In this document: positions 1-10,045 of the stretch, one piece after another
How the letters are laid out: the number at the start of each line of letters is the position of its first letter
Position numbering within the stretch: the first letter of the stretch is position 1
Assembly (NCBI GenBank): GCA_002104905.1
Contig: MCFE01000356.1
Span: 23,931-87,930 of the forward strand
DNA: 64,000 nucleotides
Reading direction: 5' to 3'
Source: Basidiobolus meristosporus CBS 931.73
Lineage: Eukaryota; Basidiobolomycota; Basidiobolomycetes; Basidiobolales; Basidiobolaceae
The notes under the pieces: generated by a model
Seen by the model: the letters and a program-made list of their open reading frames with translations, nothing else
Databases searched by the model: none
What the model was told of the DNA's origin: nothing
Program-made: the position numbers and the translations under genes

Positions 1-417
1 GAGGAGCACCGCGGGAGCCGTAGCCAAGGTCAGAAGGAATGATCAACTTGCGCTTCTCACCGATGCACATGTTTTTCAAACCTTGGTCCCAACCCTTGAT
101 AACATGGCCTGCACCCAAAGTGAATACAAAGGGTTCTCCACGAGGGATGCTAGAGTCGAATTCGGTACCGTCAGCAAAGAGCTTTCCGGTGTAGTGCATG
201 GAAAGAGAGTCACCGTCCTTTGAGCGTCTATCACAATCGGCAACACGCTTCTTGATACCTAACCTGAAATTAGACACAAGCAACTATTTGGGCTTGAAGA
301 TGAACCGAACTTACCAATCTGCAAGTGCTTTGGAGCTTCTTTCAAAGCATCTGCCCCGATGAAGAGTAGGCAGGCGACTGCAAGGAAGTAAAGAACGAAG
401 CTAAGAGTACGGTTCAT
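1..417 (-). CDS. FPR2: FKBP-type prolyl isomerase of the secretory pathway, FKBP2/Fpr2 type (C-terminus off window)
   Basis: Peptidyl-prolyl cis-trans isomerase of the ER lumen that helps fold secretory proteins. Exons (minus strand) 315-417 and 1-258; the intron at 259-314 ends in a TTAG acceptor. The start at 417 opens a hydrophobic signal peptide ([19 protein letters not shown]) that also gives ER targeting. The mature part begins [12 protein letters not shown], then shows FKBP hallmarks: MHYTGKL, GTEFDSS, the active-site block [11 protein letters not shown] and [15 protein letters not shown]. This order and the spaced cysteines are typical of FKBP2 (FKBP13) rather than cytosolic FKBP12. 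The last 25-30 residues, including any ER-retention signal, lie beyond base 1. Family assignment is firm; ER retention is inferred. Confidence 0.93.
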
Positions 418-769
418 GCTATAGAAATATAAAGAGCAGAGGACTTGTTGGTCACTAACTGGATTCTATATCAATATGCTGAGGGATTAATATACAGTGC
501 ATCACCCTACACGACAACGAAAAATCAGCCAATAGCTGATTGCTAGGTGGTATTTGCAGTAAATTTCAAAGATTGCCAACTCTACTATTCGTCAGTATAT
601 TTTCCAGCACCAAAGATTGCAACAAATTAGAGGAGAGCATGTGTGAGTTTAATCACAATATGGTAGTGAGCATAGTCGAATTACTCAGTTCAATCACAAC
701 ATGGTAGTGAGTGTAGTTGAATTGTTGAGTTTAATCATGATATGGTTGTTGCATAATGAATGTGTTGGT
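418..769. other. Intergenic, upstream of FKBP2 and downstream of ATP10
   Basis: Promoter side of FKBP2 and 3' side of ATP10. It contains the 41-nt tandem repeat listed separately and otherwise AT-rich sequence with no supported gene. Confidence 0.6.
646..752. repeat. 41-nt tandem repeat, about 2.6 copies
   Basis: Copies start at 646, 687 and 728. Each begins AGTT(T/C)AATCA and contains ATATGGT or ACATGGT. Copies 1 and 2 differ at only a few positions; copy 3 is truncated at about 752. It lies just beyond the ATP10 stop codon on the FKBP2 promoter side. No coding or RNA-gene signal was seen. Confidence 0.8.
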
Positions 770-2007
770 TTACATTTTCTTGATGGATTTCCTTTGCTTG
801 TTTTCCTTGTCAAGCTCTTTGGCGAGACCTAACAGCGCCTCAATCTCTGCCGGTGTGGCCAGACCGTTTGCAGACCAGCGTACTTTGTGATTCGCATCGA
901 CAAGGAATGCCCATCCGAGAACTGCGTTGGTCACACTTAAGCGACGGCGAATCATCTCGATATTTTTATAATACATCACATAAGTCTCCTATATGCAGGC
1001 AGAGTTAGAGAGGATGGTATAGGAGACATACAAATTTCTACATACGTGGCGATCTTTAGGAATCAGTCGGCGCAGGTTGGGCTGGCTCACACGTAGGATA
1101 AGCCCCTTCAAAGGATTTTCCTGAATATTCATCTACGCAAGAGTTAGTGCCATTTTGCATTTGTCTGCTCCTTCCATGATACGGTACCTCCAAGAGTCCC
1201 ATGTTGGGGTTTTTGGCTCCGAATTCTTTTAGCCAGGGCTCGACGTAACTGCTAACATGAGCCTTCGAAGTGTGTAAGTTTGTTAATGCTTTGGATGGCA
1301 TTGCTAAGTCGACTTTACCTCCCCAAATCTGGTAAAGCAGAAGGTCACCAAACTGGTCTTCCCGCCAATCATTGTCATGGTTTCCACTTTCTTCTTTGCA
1401 AGACTTTTCCCGCGGAAATTAGGCATATACATGGCTTTCTGTTATGATGCGAGAACCAATATGTATCAGGCGCGGAGTGCGTACCCGGGAAAAATCCTTG
1501 AACTGTACCTCAGCCTTTATCAACTTGTTTGGTGCTTCGAATTTTTTTGTGCCAGTCTTCAAATCTAACAAACGAAGGTTAGAAACTTGTGGCGCCATAT
1601 CCCTGTTTTGTACTGGCGGACTTACCAATGAAATCTTTCCAGTAGGATTCAGTAATTTTCTCCGCCCTAAGCCAGCCCAACAATAAAGAATGGCGTTAGC
1701 TATGGAAGGTTTGGAGAGAAATGAGGCATTTCACTTACAGTAAGCGTCTTCTCTGTAAATGTTTGTCGTAATCGAGGTACTCGTCGCAATTGTCCTTAAC
1801 TCGCTCGAACCAGGTGCGGGTATCGATCTTGGGCGGCTCGTTCACAATTTGGACCTCAGTACCGGGCAATTCCCTCTTTTTCTTTTCCTTTTTTTGAGGA
1901 GGTTGCTCGGCCGGGGCTGTACTAGCATATCGAACCGGTAAGATTCTCAATCCATTCCCCAGCACGCTCAGTGACCTGAACCGCAGCACTTGCGTCAAGG
2001 AGTTCAT
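770..2007 (-). CDS. ATP10: Mitochondrial ATP synthase assembly factor Atp10
   Basis: Inner-membrane chaperone needed for assembly of the F0 sector of ATP synthase (partner of subunit 6 in yeast). Seven exons: 1739-2007, 1626-1666, 1485-1564, 1319-1438, 1188-1262, 1046-1132, 770-988; phases agree throughout and give 296 aa (yeast about 280). The N-terminus is a mitochondrial presequence (MNSLTQVLRFRSLSVLGNG, basic, few acids). A charged linker follows, then the family core with NFRGKSL, the thioredoxin-like TMIGGKTSLVTF, GLLEMNIQENPLKG and the C-terminal GWAFLVDANHKVRWSANG, which resembles the Atp10 'YLVD..cKIRWAG' block. The intron after FTRFGE (1263-1318) is inferred from a frame change and matches family spacing. 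Divergent to AP180. Confidence 0.9.
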
Positions 2008-2429
2008 GCTTATACTGTAACGCCAAGTATTTAGTATCCAGCAACCTTTGTAGGCTCAAAATCAAATTCTTCAAATAATTCATTTCTGGTGCAGATATGG
2101 TGATTGTGTATTCTAGGATAATTGTGATCCGAAATGGACAATATGAAGTCGGAGAATTCTCAGAATTGAACAGTCACTTCCTCGACATCACACAATCACA
2201 TCGTTGCAACATTTATCCGATCGCAATATGTTGACTTTTTCCAGAACTAATTAATTCACTGATCCCGAGATATTTCATCACTGAAAGCTGATGAGCTGAA
2301 CAGTGCTCCAATTGGCCATATTTCAATAGTCGTTCTCGTTATCGGCTGGAAATAAACCGTTACTCTTCCTTGATATACGCCTTGATACGTTCCATACTCC
2401 ACTTCATCGTCTTCGTTTCTGCTTAAACA
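2008..2429. other. Divergent intergenic region between ATP10 and AP180
   Basis: 422 nt shared upstream region of two divergently transcribed genes. AT-rich; no TATA box or other gene was convincing. Confidence 0.5.
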
Positions 2430-4498
2430 ATGGAAAAGGCCATCTTGAAGGCGACGAATCGCAAGTGTGTTGAACCAAAAGCAAAACATGTTCAAAGTAA
2501 GCGTAGGCCCTATAGAATTTGTGCCACCTGCCTTTGCTAAAGCAAACTTTTAGCCCTTATCGCTGCCTCTTGGTCGGAAATCGATGCCCGGGAGATCTTC
2601 GGGCCTCTTTCTTCGCGTCTCCACGATTCTTCTTGGGTGGTTAGTGATTTGTATCCTTCTGATGGATTCTCTTTGGTGGATCTTGACCCAATTCACCTAC
2701 ATGTAGACCGTATTCAAAGCACTCATCGTAGCCCATCGTCTTTTGAGAGATGGCTGTTCGGAGCGTTTATATAACCAACTTTCCGTACAACCCGGTCTTT
2801 TCAATGTATCGGGATTTCGGGATAAATCCGGCACAAATGGTAAGATTCCCTAGGTTGCTGGTGAGACGATTCTCTAACTCAAAAACCTGAACTTTCCCAC
2901 TGCGAATTTTATCAGAGCAAACGAAAAACATTAGAAGTTATGCTGCATATATCGAGGAGAAAGTGCTTATCTATCGAGAGACAAAGAAAGACTTCACCCA
3001 AAGTAAAAATGGAGAAAACAGTAGTCTACGCAAACTCACTATCAGCCAGGGGCTATTAAAGGAAACTAGGTTGTTGCAACGACAAATCTCAACTCTGCTA
3101 AATTGTAACGTGAGTGGATTACTTCGCGTATGGTCACACCGTTTTGTACCCGGCTAAATACCACTCGTCTATAGTTTTACTTGGACGAAGTCAATAATGA
3201 AGTGACCTTGTCTGCGTACTGTTTGTTGATCAAGGATCTGCTCAAGTTATTCCAATGTATGAACGAGGCCGTTATCAACATACTCGGTAAATAATGCAAT
3301 ATGCCCGCCATCCCCACTGGTATTCTAATTATCCCATGTTAGAGCATTATTTCGAGATGGAGAAAATCGATGCGCGAAACTCACTTGAAGTCTACCGCAC
3401 CTTCACTCAATTAACAGAAAGGGTCTTGGATTATCTAAACACAGCACGTCGGATTCAAGGGGCTCTGGACGTAAATATCCCTACCTTGAAGCATGTACTA
3501 TCGTTTTCATCGTACCATCCATATCAGATCGAAATGACTGAGATTTTAATGTTCAGGCACCAGTCAGTTTAGCGCTCACACTAGAAGAATACCTGAACAA
3601 CCCGGATTTTGAAAATAACCGCAGACAGTATCTCGAGACCAAAAAGATCCCTCAGCAAAATCTGGATACCTCGAGAAGCGTAGAGACCACTGCTTCAGGT
3701 TAGTGACTTTGTACAGACCAAGCGTCGCCCGAGCTTTTTCTAATTGAAACATGGTCATCAGTCACCCGTTCTGACACCATATCCCCTACCACTCGGCTAC
3801 AGCCTCAATCCCAGCCCCAATTCCAGGCACAGCCTCCTTTGAACCAGACAGCGACTGCTCCAGTGGCCAAGGCAGGGCCAGAAAAGGAGTTGATAGACTT
3901 CTTTGCCAGCATCGAAGAAGATCCATCTGCGTTCAACAACACTATCAACATGAGCCAACCGTTTGGGACGATTAATCAGCCACCTTCATTTGGAACGCAA
4001 CAGATCCCATTCAACCAGCAGCCTTCACAATTCCAAGTCACTCCCCAGTATTCGAACACATACCAAGCCACTCCCCAGTACTCGAACACATTCCAAGCAA
4101 ACCAATTCCAGCAGGCACCTGTGACCCAAATCCCGCCCTCTAGCCCGAGCAACCCATTCCAAAAGCAATTCACCTCTCAAACTGTCCGGAGCCCGACCAA
4201 CCCATTCTCCTCGCAGACGGTCTTGGCACAAAACACCAATCTGCAAAGATCGGCCACCAATCCGTTTGCCAGAATGGCAGCCCAGCCCAATCCAAATGCA
4301 CTTGCCTGGAATCTATTCAACCAAGGGTCATCTCAGCATCCTAGCCAGGGTCTGAATCTTAATCAAAACCCAAACATGAACCCAAATCCGAATCCGAACC
4401 CAAATCCAAATCAGTTCCACCCTTCAATGAACAACGGCTTCCAGCCCCAACCGCCCAATGAGATGCAACTCTATCGGAATGCCTTTGGCAACGCGTAA
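2430..4498 (+). CDS. YAP1801: Clathrin assembly protein with ANTH domain (AP180/CALM, Yap1801 type)
   Basis: Endocytic adaptor that binds PI(4,5)P2 and recruits clathrin and EH-domain proteins. Eight exons: 2430-2496, 2554-2639, 2707-2839, 2916-3109, 3175-3286, 3343-3494, 3557-3698, 3762-4498; 540 aa, all phases consistent. The ANTH domain starts at the N-terminus: ILKATN..C..PKAKHVQ carries the basic lipid-binding pattern, followed by TVFKALIVAHRLLRDG and FFEMEKIDARNSLEVY-type helices (about residues 1-265). The tail is Gln/Asn/Pro rich with three NPF motifs (SNPFQ, TNPFS, TNPFA), which are EH-domain ligands, and an acidic-hydrophobic LIDFFASIEED stretch that could be a clathrin-binding site (inference). 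A perfect 30-nt coding repeat (4034-4093) and an Asn-Pro dipeptide run (about 4364-4415) lie in the tail. Confidence 0.93.
4034..4093 (+). repeat. 30-nt tandem coding repeat in the AP180 tail
   Basis: Two copies (4034-4063, 4064-4093) encode a 10-residue unit containing TPQYSNT. The copies differ at a few bases, mostly silent or Y/F changes, so the repeat is kept at protein level. Confidence 0.85.
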
Positions 4499-4844
4499 CC
4501 TCCCCTCACTTCCACTTCTTCGGCTTCCCATGTCATGGAGCTTTAAATAAACTGTATAATTCGTGATTGGCGCCCATCCACTCTAACTATAAATACGACG
4601 CCAACCTCATGCCACATTTAGCAGTCAGTTCATTGGCTGGAGTGGATGGAAATTCCTATGGAAACTTCTCTGGAGATTTATTAAAGCAAAAAAATCGAAC
4701 AAAACTTCCAAGTAAAGCCAGCCACGTCGGGCAGGAATACATTGATGAAGCATAATGCAAAATTTACATTCAAAGCAAACAGATACAATGCCAGATTATT
4801 GGGTCTATGTACAGATTCTCCACCATAAGCTTGCTTTCAAACAG
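4499..4844. other. Convergent intergenic region
   Basis: Space between the 3' ends of AP180 (+) and the FHA gene (-). It has an AATAAA-like element (TTTAAATAAACT) near 4545 that may serve AP180 polyadenylation. A 62-codon open frame at 4567-4755 has no family likeness and is not called. Confidence 0.5.
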
Positions 4845-6371
4845 CTACTTTCGCGTCTCGGAGGTTTTCTTGCTCTTCTTACTGCGCTTTCTTCCGCTGG
4901 GTAATGACTGGGTCGAGTATTTGATACTAGGCACTTTGGGCGGCGGCTTGAAATAGTACTGCTTGTCCTTCAGTGTACATGATCTGGTTCCCTTCACCAA
5001 TGGCTTATATGTATCTCTTCGCTCGGGGTCGGGGTCGCTATTGACAGCGTAGTGCCATAGGTCTGCGAGTGGTTTACCACCAGCATCTTTTCCTTTACGA
5101 ACAACGTGTCCAAAGAAAGGATATCGATGCAAGCAGCGAGCAACATCTAGCTCGGTAAGTCGTCGCTTCTCATAGAATGCCGAGTAATCTGTTGCAATAG
5201 AGCTGAATATCTCCGAGGCACTTAACATATGCTTGCCTGTGAAAACAATCGCTGCTACGATATTGTCGATAAGCTCTTTCTGACTTGGGTCGATCTTTGG
5301 CTTGGGGGATTTCTCTGTCCTCGGCCGCTTTCTATCTCGAGTACACTCCTCAGAAGCACTGCTAAGGTCAGAGTCGGAGTTATCACTAGATTCCAGATCT
5401 GATAAGTCCATGTCTGATGAACAGTACGAGAGCTCCGAATCCGACGAACCATCAATTGGGTCATCGCTTCGGAGAGAACTGTTGCAAATACTGCTAGCTG
5501 GGCTGATGTTGCGGAACGCCTTAGACCTAGGGTTGTTCAATTCTGACTGAGACTTTTCGGGTCGCTTGCTCCCGTTCGTGGAGTTTTCCTTAATGATCTG
5601 AGGTGTCCGCAGTGAATCCTTGTCAGTCGAACAGCCTTTAGCATCGGCACTTTGCTCAGCTTCAGCTGTGGGTGCGGGGCTTCCAAAAGGCGGTGATGGT
5701 AGATAATCCAAGTGTGGAATCTGAAACCGATACCTTATCCCAGCAACATCGATGATGTTCCCGTTCATCAGCTTTTTGGAGCATTTAGCTTTAAACAAGG
5801 CTCCGTCAATGTACAACCCATTTGCTCCAATAACGTTAATTGTAAAGGCTCCACTCGTCTCTTCCCAACTAATAACAGCGTGCCTGCGGGAAACTTTCCT
5901 ATTAGACCCTCCAAGATTGATTGTTGCTGAGCGCCCACGGCCTAATGTTATACTGGAGGTATAAGAGCCAAAAATCACTTCGATTGAATCTTTCTCAGTA
6001 TCCTCGCAGCAGGGAAAATCACTTGGTTTCGTGTCATTCTTGGAAGATGCAATATCGGGTTGTGGAGTCTCCAATATAGATACTTTCGTCAGTTCGGCTG
6101 TCTCAGTCTTAACTGTGATTTCGGCAGGAGCGGAATCCTCCAGTTGCGATTTAACTGCTTCTAATACAAAGCTGGAGTGAGTAAAACTTCCTCGAGAAAC
6201 ATGATAAGCGTTATCGGTCTACCTTCATTATTGAAGAAATCAATAAAGCTTTCTCGAGTATCTTCCGAGTTAGCATCCTAAATATCGATGATAGGCGGTT
6301 TGAGCATTGTACTTCCTCGTATGATACGTGTTAATGAAGCAACCTACCAATAAAAGATCAGCAATCTTCAT
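4845..6371 (-). CDS. FHA-domain nuclear protein with C-terminal winged-helix-like segment
   Basis: Predicted phosphothreonine-reading nuclear protein of unknown role. Exons 6348-6371, 6223-6277, 4845-6160; 464 aa. The short first exon starts MKIADLLL. The FHA domain lies at about residues 85-170: LGRGRSATINL, SRRHAVISW (the conserved S-x-x-H), GANGLYIDG (N-G) and LMNGNIIDVAG. A Ser/Asp-rich acidic linker and basic patches (KRPRTEKSPKPK) follow. The block from KELIDNIVAAIVFTGKHMLS to LADLWHY (about residues 330-400) looks like a winged helix of the kind paired with FHA in fungal transcription regulators. The tail is very basic (GRKRSKKSKKT), a likely nuclear signal. Candidates are the Tos4/Plm2 or Fhl1-related groups, but I cannot choose. 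Confidence 0.85.
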
Positions 6372-7330
6372 GAAGTTCAAACTATAAACTTAACGCGAAC
6401 TGTTGTGCGGGTATTAAGGTAGCAGTTGGTACCAATGTAGAGTAATACAGCTCAGATAAGTTACAAAAGAAGATAAAAATGAGTACGGTTTGCCAGGAGT
6501 TCTCAACTAAAACAGGTTAAAGTGGGAATTGAGGGAAATCGTGTAAAATGTTTAAGAGAAGGAAGAAAAAGTAGTCATTCAGAAGCCCGGAACACCTTTT
6601 TAGTTGGATACTCGCTTGTCATTCGATTGGCCCACAGTCTCCATGATTTCTTAACCTACTGATCCAGATTTTCAATGGGAATCCGAGTGGAGTCACGTGA
6701 ATTCTGGGATCAGACAAGGTTGCACCAATGATTCCAGGAGGAAGAAAAAAAGGGAAATTTAATATCGGAGTTATAGTTGATTTACAGATTGATATTGGAA
6801 TTATAGTTAATTCACGCTGATGTTACGTCAACTTGTCTCCACCAACGATTTAGTCGATATTTTTCGCGAGGCAACGCAATCACCATTGGCCATAAGTGGA
6901 GTCGATCATCTCTAAATTGGTGAGTGTCTCTCACGAACTTGATCTTGATTACTGGCTTAGAGTATTGGTTCGGAAGATCGATTCTCATCTTGAGAGTGTC
7001 GTGCTGGATGTAGCTACCCAAAAATTATAGCCAATCAGTTAGCAGTGGAGAGGAGTGAGGTAAATAGGAAACTGGATAATGCAATGTTGTTTTGACAAAG
7101 ATTGGTAGTGCTACCGGGCACAACCGGTTTCTATGCTTTTGAAAGACCGACCCATATAAATATGCCATTGGAAACGAACGAAAAATTGGTGGTTTCTTCA
7201 CGCTGGTTACAACCTAATCAGCCTGAACCCGTATCTTTCTCTTCCTTTGACTCTTTATTGCGAAAGCCTTGTCGACTTGAGTTTCCGTTTTTACCAAGAG
7301 CAGTACACATTTGGTCCAAAAAAACTGGGA
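6372..7330. other. Long divergent intergenic region with orphan open frames
   Basis: Lies between the FHA gene (-) and the Ubl membrane protein (+). It includes one exon-like open stretch on the minus strand (6812-7013, listed separately) and an 83-codon plus-strand frame at 7102-7353 (ATG at 7161) that overlaps the presumed 5' UTR of the next gene. That frame may be an upstream exon, but no splice join worked. Confidence 0.4.
6812..7013 (-). other. Possible orphan exon or gene relic
   Basis: An open frame of about 66 codons ends in TGA at 6812. It is preceded at 7014 by a good acceptor (TAG with a CTAAC branch site 20-30 nt upstream). The peptide (containing LPNQYSKPVIKIKFVRD) has balanced composition, but I do not recognise it and found no upstream exon with matching phase. 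It could be a lineage-specific gene, a relic, or chance. Confidence 0.2.
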
Positions 7331-8378
7331 ATGAGCGATGGAGTTTTCAGTAACCACCCCTCGAGTGAAGCCTGTCTGCATAGTTCTGATCCATCTTCCT
7401 CTGACAATGAACTACATGTTCATGTAGGTGTTGATGAAGGGGTAAGCCTGTTGGAAAATGACAAGATGATTAGAATCCTATGCAGGAACATGGATGATCT
7501 TGAGAATAACGAGTCAATAGATTTCTACATATTCGGTAGTCCACTTGAAACCGTTCAAACGTTACGAGACCGAATAGAAAGTATCTTGCAAGAGAGAGTG
7601 TACTCACTCCAGAATATCTTCAACGAGCCGTTACTTTTGGAGGCAAACTTGGTTACTGCAGGATTTTCACCAGAAGATGTATTATTTTATCGTTTGACTG
7701 ACTCCTCCCAGTATTCAGAGCAAGGTATGTCAGACACCATTGAACCCAAACCCAATCTATGGCTGATTGGTGGCAATTAGGACGAGACCTACGAATCAAT
7801 ATCCGTGACCATGCTTTATGTACGATGACTTTCTATGGCAGTCAAACTCTATATGATGTCTACAAAGCAATTCAGGAGAAATACCCCAACTCGTTGAAGA
7901 CACTGGACATATGTGATGTGATATTGAGGGCTGACGAACGAGTTTTATCTGGTGAAGAGCTTTTCAGCTCGCTCGAGGGGAACTCAACGCTCTATATCGA
8001 GGTCAAGAGGTACGCAGGGATGATGAATTATTTTAGTCGAACACGCCTAGTAAGTCGCGATTGATTGGAATCACATTGATGTCGCAAGTGAAACTAATTG
8101 GTTTTGAGTAGTTGGATGATCCTCTAAGATATGTGTTCTACTCTATTGTGACTGCAGTCACCCTTGGCCTCTTCTTGGCACCGCAATCACAGTCTTCGTC
8201 ACTTAAACCTTGGCAATGGAGTTGCACGAGTCGCGTCTGGCTGTACCTGACATTCGTTTTCACACTGGCACAGGCTTGTGTTACCATTAAAGTGACTTCA
8301 AACCCTATGGTGCTAATTTCCTTAATCGTGGTAGGGAATGTGCTACAGGCGGCCCTCAGGGTCAAAGAGCTACAATAA
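7331..8378 (+). CDS. Membrane protein with ubiquitin-like segments, unknown function
   Basis: Exons 7331-7724, 7781-8049, 8112-8378; 309 aa; joins are in phase. The start MSDGVFSN is the first ATG in frame, though the frame stays open upstream to 7247. A first segment (about 45-120) has a ubiquitin-like rhythm (IDFYIFGSPLETVQTLRDRI). The second (about 133-220) is a clearer beta-grasp pattern: RINIRDHALCTMTFYG, TLYDVYKAIQEKYP, LRADERVLSGEELFSS, STLYIEVK. The last 90 residues hold two or three hydrophobic helices (YVFYSIVTAVTLGLFLAP; VWLYLTFVFTLAQACV; VLISLIVVGNVLQAAL). Ubl-plus-transmembrane architecture recalls ER quality-control factors (HERP/Usa1, Dsc3), but this is only an analogy. Confidence 0.75.
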
Positions 8379-8663
8379 CGGTCTCTACAGCCAAATGGCC
8401 GGCGTAAATAATGTGAATAGTTCGTTGAACGATTTGTTAATACCATTGAATACCCATGAGTTCTTGTAACCCGGAAATGGCAAAAAAAATCAATGTACTT
8501 TATTTTACGTTTCTATATCGGTGAGTCCTTTTCTCTTCACTTCTGAGCTAACATAAGCAAATCAATAAATCATTCAACTAGTGGCAACAGGTAAGGGGAA
8601 GATTGAGTTGTTCTAGCAATGAAAGAAATGTACAATGGAACCAATAAGTGTAGGAACAAACTT

Positions 8664-9500
8664 CTACTGGGCCTTGGGTTTGGGATATTCCTCCCAGGAA
8701 ACATACGGAATCAGACATAACAGATAGTGAAGCTTAGCTTTATGTCCTAGCGTTTCCTGACGATCAACCAAAATGAGTAGACACAGACAATAGAGCCCTG
8801 CCGATACCATGGCATGCCAAACGGCGTGGAATTGTGGGTTGAAAGGGAGTATTGTCGAATTCCCCAAAGCAGCAGCAACGTGACCGTTCAAATATCGGCA
8901 GAAGTTGAAGTCGGTGAACCAGATAAGCATTGCTGACACATACATTCCAATTCCCAATTCAAAAAGCCTCTTCACAGTGGGGGAGCCATGGCGTTTGCTG
9001 AGGTAGATTTTCAAAATCATGGCTCCGTCCGTCAGCTCCAAGCTTGCGAAGGTGAAGTGGAAGAAATAAAATTGGACCTTTCCGGAGAATAGGGACACGA
9101 CAGCGGTGACTAGTGCGGTGTAGACACCCAAGATAATTGGGAACCATCCACTGACATTCGGGTATTTGTTCTTAACCAAACAATAGAACAGAACAGCGGC
9201 AGTCCAGCACATTGGGAGCTCGTCTAGCATTTGTGTTTCGTATTTGAGGGTCCCATGGAACAAAAGGCTTCCCCAGCCAACAACGGAGATTAAGCGGAAG
9301 GCAAGGCGATACCTAAATTCTGACTTCGGATGTAGCCAGGCACCAAGTTCGCCTATCACGACCATGGCTAAAGACGAGAAGCTGTTGAACATTTCCGCGA
9401 CGTAATAGCTATATTCATAATTCGTCTCGCACCAGTCAACCGAGGAGGTGGCAGCCCCCCAGTAGCCAGGATAGCCGAGTATGGTACTTTCTTGAGACAT
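8664..9500 (-). CDS. YDC1: Alkaline ceramidase (YPC1/YDC1, ACER family)
   Basis: Hydrolyses ceramide or dihydroceramide to sphingoid base and fatty acid in ER/Golgi membranes. Single exon, 278 aa, from the ATG at 9500. The family signatures are in order: GYWGAATSSVDWCETNYEYS at the N-terminus (the Ca/Zn-binding region with WCE.NY), EMFNSFSS in the first membrane helix, the catalytic-site GSLLFHGTLKYETQMLDE (Ser, His, Asp ligands), and the C-terminal PFNPQFHAVWHAMVSAGLY carrying the HxxxH zinc ligands. Seven hydrophobic segments are evident. It complements LCB1 elsewhere in the window in the sphingolipid pathway, though the genes are not clustered. Confidence 0.95.
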   Translation of the reverse strand: MSQESTILGYPGYWGAATSSVDWCETNYEYSYYVAEMFNSFSSLAMVVIGELGAWLHPKSEFRYRLAFRLISVVGWGSLLFHGTLKYETQMLDELPMCWTAAVLFYCLVKNKYPNVSGWFPIILGVYTALVTAVVSLFSGKVQFYFFHFTFASLELTDGAMILKIYLSKRHGSPTVKRLFELGIGMYVSAMLIWFTDFNFCRYLNGHVAAALGNSTILPFNPQFHAVWHAMVSAGLYCLCLLILVDRQETLGHKAKLHYLLCLIPYVSWEEYPKPKAQ

Positions 9501-10045
9501 TGACAAAAGGACGAGATATTGGTGGTCAAGTTCTCCAGCTGTCTATTTTATACGATTGTCGCCTCGGTTCGGGACAATTGGTCGCATATGAAAAATGGAT
9601 CCAGAATTTTACATTTGGAAGTCAGGCAGTGATTCGGCATCACGAATACCAATTACCCGACAATCCCTGTTCTAAATGGAGGAAACAGTGACCGAGTGTG
9701 TGTGTTGAGTTAAGCGTTCGCGTTCTCAAGTCCAATCATGTGAATTCAATCTAAACGGGCCAAGATGCATACGAAATCTACTCCATTCCAGCCGAGACGG
9801 AAAGATATACTAAATTAATTAGTGATTCTGATGAAAATTTTCTTGGCCTGTTCCTGAATAGATTGCCATGGAATGAAGGTTTGACGATGAAGTGACTGTT
9901 TAAAAACAAGGGAAGCCTTTGAAAAGGGGGGATATCAGGAACGATTAGGGGAGTGACTGCAAAAGCGAAACCAAGTGTTCAAAAATGCTCTAACTTTCTC
10001 AAGGAGCTCCTTGAATTCCTTCCTTCTTTCACCGTCACGGTGAAT
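9501..10045. other. Divergent intergenic region
   Basis: 545 nt between the ceramidase (-) and the P450-like gene (+). Only short open frames; nothing else recognised. Confidence 0.5.
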
